The notes under the pieces were generated by a model. That model was given only the letters and a program-made list of their open reading frames with translations, made no database searches and was not told the origin of the DNA. Shown piece after piece: positions 61,058 to 64,000 of a stretch of 64,000 nt of DNA. Origin of the DNA: CAWFGW01 sp963815495 (GTDB taxonomy: Bacteria > Bacteroidota > Bacteroidia > Cytophagales > JAAEPT01). The stretch lies in NCBI GenBank assembly GCA_963815495.1, contig CAWFGW010000003.1, positions 1-64,000 on the forward strand, written 5' to 3'. Both the position numbers and the translations under genes were made by a program. How positions within the stretch are numbered: position 1 is the stretch's first letter; each line of letters opens with the position of its first letter.

Positions 61058-62093
61058 AGACGGAGCTAATATTCATATTACGCACGATTTATCTTCTACT
61101 TTCCAATCATTATTTCCGAAAGAAAATTACTCAAAGCTCTGTGTTCTCGTTGATGAGAATACGGAGCTTTATTGTTTACCCAAAGTTGCCTCCTTTCTTT
61201 CAGAGGCGCATATAATTAAAATTAAAAGCGGAGAAGAAGAAAAAACACTCACCACTTGTCAAGCAATTTGGCAAGAGATGACTGATTTACAACTCGACCG
61301 TAAAGCATTAGTGATAAACCTAGGGGGCGGAGTCATTGGTGATATGGGTGGTTTTTGTGCGGCTACTTATAAAAGAGGAATTGATTTTCTTCAAATGCCT
61401 ACAACACTCTTGTCTCAAGTAGATGCCAGTGTAGGTGGGAAGTTGGGGATTGATTTCAATAGCTTTAAAAACCATATTGGTGTTTTTAGAGTTCCAAATG
61501 CCGTGTTAATTGACACCAATTTCTTAGAGACGTTAGACCCAAGAGAATTACGGTCAGGCTATGCGGAGGTAATTAAGCATGCACTCATCGCTGATCACTC
61601 CAAGTGGGAATTTCTGATGACACAAGGCTTAAACAATCTTGATTGGGATGAAGTTGTAGAGCATTCAGTTACCATTAAAGCCAAAATAGCAGAAGAAGAT
61701 CCAACAGAAAAGGGACTTCGTAAAATTTTAAATTTCGGCCATACCATAGGTCATGCGGTTGAGAGTTTTTACCTACTACAGGCAGATAAAAAACTATTGC
61801 ATGGTGAAGCAATTGCAGTTGGTATGATTGCAGAAGCCTTTGTTTCTGTAAAAAGAGGGTTTATTACTCGTGCTGAAGCTGATCAAATAAAAGAATATAT
61901 TATCTCTATTTATGGTAAAGTAACTGTAGCTATAGAAGATTATAAAGAAATAGTACCGCTAACCATGCAAGATAAAAAGAACGAGAATAATGCCGTTCTA
62001 TGCACGCTGTTAGCAAAAGTAGGTGAAGCCAATTTTAATAATCCAATTACAAAAGAGGATATTGTTGAAGGCTTGGATTATTACAACGCATAA
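61050..62093 (+). CDS. aroB: 3-dehydroquinate synthase
   Basis: AroB converts DAHP to 3-dehydroquinate with NAD and a divalent metal. The NAD-binding stretch LGGGVIGDMGGFCAATYKRG is clear, as is the metal/substrate segment HALIADHSKWEF and FGHTIGHAVESF with metal-binding His. The length (347 aa) is normal. It begins inside the end of the DAHP synthase/CM gene, and aroA starts three bases after its stop, so the shikimate genes are translationally linked. Confidence 0.96.
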   Translation: MHKDGANIHITHDLSSTFQSLFPKENYSKLCVLVDENTELYCLPKVASFLSEAHIIKIKSGEEEKTLTTCQAIWQEMTDLQLDRKALVINLGGGVIGDMGGFCAATYKRGIDFLQMPTTLLSQVDASVGGKLGIDFNSFKNHIGVFRVPNAVLIDTNFLETLDPRELRSGYAEVIKHALIADHSKWEFLMTQGLNNLDWDEVVEHSVTIKAKIAEEDPTEKGLRKILNFGHTIGHAVESFYLLQADKKLLHGEAIAVGMIAEAFVSVKRGFITRAEADQIKEYIISIYGKVTVAIEDYKEIVPLTMQDKKNENNAVLCTLLAKVGEANFNNPITKEDIVEGLDYYNA

Positions 62094-62096
62094 ACC

Positions 62097-63407
62097 ATGA
62101 GCGATTTAAAAGTAACGCATCCATCTAAAGTTATTAAGGCGGAAATTGATTTAACTTCCTCGAAGAGTGAAAGCAATCGCGCCTTAATTATTAATGCACT
62201 CACGCCAGAAGCTCCTATGCCTGAAAATTTGGCAGCAGCAAGGGATACACAAACAATGTTACGCCTTTTAAAGGAGGTAGGTGAAAATAAAGATACTTGG
62301 GATGTGTTGGATGCAGGGACAACCATGCGTTTTTTAACAGCATTTGCATCAGTTTCTGGAAAAAAGAAACTGATGACGGGCTCTCATCGAATGCAAGAAC
62401 GACCAATTGGCGTTTTAGTAAATGCCTTAAGAGAACTGGGAGCAAGCATCACGTATACTAAAAAAGAAGGATATCCGCCCATGCAGATTAATGGATTTAC
62501 TTTTAAAGGAAATTCGAAAATCACAATGCGAGGGGATGTTAGTAGCCAGTACATTTCCGCACTATTAATGGTGGCACCTTTGTTACCCAATGGTATTATC
62601 ATAGAATTTTCCACCGATGTAGCGTCATGGCCTTATCTGGATATGACGATTCGAATGATGGAGTATTTTGGTGCCGAAGTAAATCACCCGGCAAAGGGTA
62701 ACTTACGAACGCTTAAAGCGGGTGAAGCAGTGACTGTAAAACCAGGGCAATACAAACCCATGCGATTTACTGTTGAAGCAGATTGGTCTGCAGCTAGTTA
62801 TTGGTATAGCATGGTCGCGCTTGCTGGTGAAGGTTCGGAGGTAGTAATAAAAGGTCTGAAAGCGGGTAAAGATTCCTTGCAAGGAGATGCCGTAATGGCC
62901 TACAATCTTTATAGTACCCATGACCACACGGGTATCATGGAGAAATTAGGTGTAAAAACCGAATGGAAAGACGGATTAACCACCTTGTCAAAAGTTGCTT
63001 CTGTGACCTATTTCGAACACGACTTCACATTTTGTCCGGACATCGCACAAACTGTTGCGGTGATTTGTGCAGCGAAAGGCATTGATGCAAAGCTAAGTGG
63101 GTTAGAGAGTTTACGGATTAAAGAAACCGATCGTATTGATGCAATCAGAGATGAGCTTGCCAAATTTGGTGTACATGTGTCGGTAATTGGAGACGAAGCC
63201 ATTCAAATTGTGAAACCAAAATTTCAACTTAATGGAGAAAAAATTTCCGTTGAGACCTATGATGACCACCGAATGGCGATGTCTTTTGCTCCTTTAGGAC
63301 TACTTGGTGCGGTGGAGATAAAAAATTCTTCCGTTGTAAACAAGTCATATCCTGCGTTTTGGACTGATTTGAGCAAGGTTGGTTTTGAAATTGAAGAAGT
63401 TATATAA
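62097..63407 (+). CDS. aroA: 3-phosphoshikimate 1-carboxyvinyltransferase (EPSP synthase)
   Basis: AroA joins phosphoenolpyruvate to shikimate 3-phosphate, the sixth step of the shikimate pathway. The signature residues are in DLTSSKSESNRALIINAL (shikimate-phosphate site), DAGTTMRFLTAFA and SGLESLRIKETDRIDA, with DVSSQYISALLMVAP in the middle. The CDDHRMAMSF-type PEP segment reads YDDHRMAMSFA. The length of 436 aa is normal. It is the last gene of the operon that begins at 59960. Confidence 0.96.
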   Translation: MSDLKVTHPSKVIKAEIDLTSSKSESNRALIINALTPEAPMPENLAAARDTQTMLRLLKEVGENKDTWDVLDAGTTMRFLTAFASVSGKKKLMTGSHRMQERPIGVLVNALRELGASITYTKKEGYPPMQINGFTFKGNSKITMRGDVSSQYISALLMVAPLLPNGIIIEFSTDVASWPYLDMTIRMMEYFGAEVNHPAKGNLRTLKAGEAVTVKPGQYKPMRFTVEADWSAASYWYSMVALAGEGSEVVIKGLKAGKDSLQGDAVMAYNLYSTHDHTGIMEKLGVKTEWKDGLTTLSKVASVTYFEHDFTFCPDIAQTVAVICAAKGIDAKLSGLESLRIKETDRIDAIRDELAKFGVHVSVIGDEAIQIVKPKFQLNGEKISVETYDDHRMAMSFAPLGLLGAVEIKNSSVVNKSYPAFWTDLSKVGFEIEEVI

Positions 63408-63446
63408 AAAAGACTCAGAAGCGTTGGATATAAAAATCAAAGATTC

Positions 63447-63475
63447 TATCTTTGTGTCCCCTTTTTGAGGGATGG
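63447..63475 (+). promoter_or_regulatory. Promoter and 5' hairpin of rplM
   Basis: TATCTTTG (63447-63454) matches the -7 consensus perfectly. It is followed by tgtcccctttttgaggga, a hairpin near the mRNA 5' end that resembles the one upstream of the aro operon. In bacteria, L13 operons are often autoregulated at the mRNA leader; that role is inferred here. Confidence 0.65.
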
Positions 63476-63505
63476 TATAAATTGAATAAAAAAAATAGGT
63501 TTTAA

Positions 63506-63949
63506 GTGGATACACTAAGCTATAAAACAAAGTCGGCAAATAAAGCAACTGTTTCTAAGGGATGGGTTGTAGTAGATGCGAGTGACAAAGTGCTAGGAAG
63601 ATTTTCTAGTGAAGTTGCAAAAATCATAAGAGGAAAGCACAAGCCTGACTTTACTCCACATGTTGATTGTGGGGATAACGTGATTGTTATCAACGCTGAG
63701 AAAGTGAAGTTGACAGGTAATAAGTGGGATCAGAAAGAATACATCTCTCATACTGGTCATCCAGGTGGGCAGAAAGTAGTGGTAGCAAAAGATAGAATTG
63801 AAAAGAAACCTACTTTCGTTGTGGAGAACGCAGTGAGAGGAATGCTTCCTAAAAATACTTTAGGTAGAGAGCTTTTCAGAAACCTTTTTGTTTACGAAGG
63901 ATCTGAGCATCCCCATGAAGCACAACAACCTAAGAAGATAGAACTGTAA
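63506..63949 (+). CDS. rplM: 50S ribosomal protein L13
   Basis: The 147-aa protein is an L13: VVVDASDKVLGRFSSEVAKIIRGKHKP and GDNVIVINAEKV at the N-terminus, and GHPGGQKV, RGMLPKNTLGRELFRNLFVYEGSEHPHEAQQP at the C-terminus. It is an early-assembly protein of the large subunit. It starts with GTG (63506) in the frame MDTLSYKTKSAN. rpsI follows 11 bases after its stop, the universal L13-S9 gene order. Confidence 0.97.
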   Translation: MDTLSYKTKSANKATVSKGWVVVDASDKVLGRFSSEVAKIIRGKHKPDFTPHVDCGDNVIVINAEKVKLTGNKWDQKEYISHTGHPGGQKVVVAKDRIEKKPTFVVENAVRGMLPKNTLGRELFRNLFVYEGSEHPHEAQQPKKIEL

Positions 63950-63960
63950 AAGATAATTGA

Positions 63961-64000
63961 ATGGAAGTTTATAATACCATAGGTCGTAGAAAAACATCTG
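63961..64000 (+). CDS. rpsI: 30S ribosomal protein S9, 5' end only
   Basis: The window ends 40 bases into this gene. The frame opens MEVYNTIGRRKTS, which matches the conserved N-terminus of S9 (the GRRK segment). It follows rplM as in almost all bacteria and should share its transcript. Confidence 0.9.
   Translation, partial: MEVYNTIGRRKTS

Noticed and set aside
1..64000. CRISPR arrays, rRNA genes, ordinary tRNA genes and complete insertion sequences.
   Set aside because: I saw no regularly spaced repeat array, no rRNA-like sequence, no complete tRNA cloverleaf apart from the tmRNA end, and no transposase.

Overview
The window is AT-rich DNA from a member of the Bacteroidota, most likely a flavobacterium-like or cytophaga-like marine or soil bacterium. 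The evidence is the Bacteroidota-type -7 promoter element (TAnnTTTG) at several sites, proteins with a C-terminal type IX secretion (T9SS) sorting domain, a DAHP synthase fused to chorismate mutase, and a tmRNA whose tag ends in YAMAA. The species cannot be named from sequence alone.

Layout. (1) 1-11,000 is ordinary chromosome: DUF421 membrane protein, lipB, a pirin, a nitroreductase, manA, pgi, yraN, several small exported proteins, DUF427 and mtfA. (2) 11,000-15,500 is a compact defence module flanked by two related imperfect repeats. On the minus strand it holds a CBASS operon (51-aa membrane microprotein, Cap15-type membrane effector, DncV-like CD-NTase, and an E2-like protein with a SEC-C-type tail). 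On the plus strand, diverging across an inverted repeat, lie a sigma-like protein and a Panacea-like protein with overlapping start and stop codons. (3) 15,578-37,563 is a roughly 22 kb integrative element inserted in the 3' end of the tmRNA gene. A tyrosine integrase lies beside one att copy. The other copy lies 22 kb away, next to a stranded terminator that fits as the original tmRNA terminator. Paired GGTGAAAC sites mark both ends. Cargo: umuD-umuC-SRAP, a 1335-aa exported MORN/M23 peptidase, a single-chain type IIG restriction-modification enzyme, an ABC-type ATPase, a fossil tail of a second RM gene, DUF2130, a Mug-like DNA glycosylase with an extra N-terminal domain coupled to an Abi_2/AbiF HEPN protein, and a small structured RNA candidate just downstream of abiF with its own promoter and terminator. 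An element backbone follows (RepA-like ATPase, HTH protein, unknown gene, integrase). (4) 37,544-64,000 returns to chromosome: ssrA, a periplasmic-sensor SpoIIE phosphatase, an outer-membrane barrel, a TetR-like regulator coupled to an ABC1 kinase, two large secreted GH8 paralogues (the second frameshifted), dnaX, an M16 peptidase, pgl, small lipoproteins, a thioesterase, a scramblase-like protein, a thioredoxin-like protein, the aro operon (DAHP synthase/CM, aroB, aroA), rplM and the start of rpsI.

The strongest candidates for something little described are: the abiF gene with its adjacent RNA (33,123-33,213), which fits the recently reported AbiF toxin/RNA-antitoxin pairing; its translational coupling to the unusual DNA glycosylase; the E2-SEC-C fusion in the CBASS operon; and the sigma/Panacea pair opposite it. 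All functional statements are from reading motifs by eye; no searches were run.
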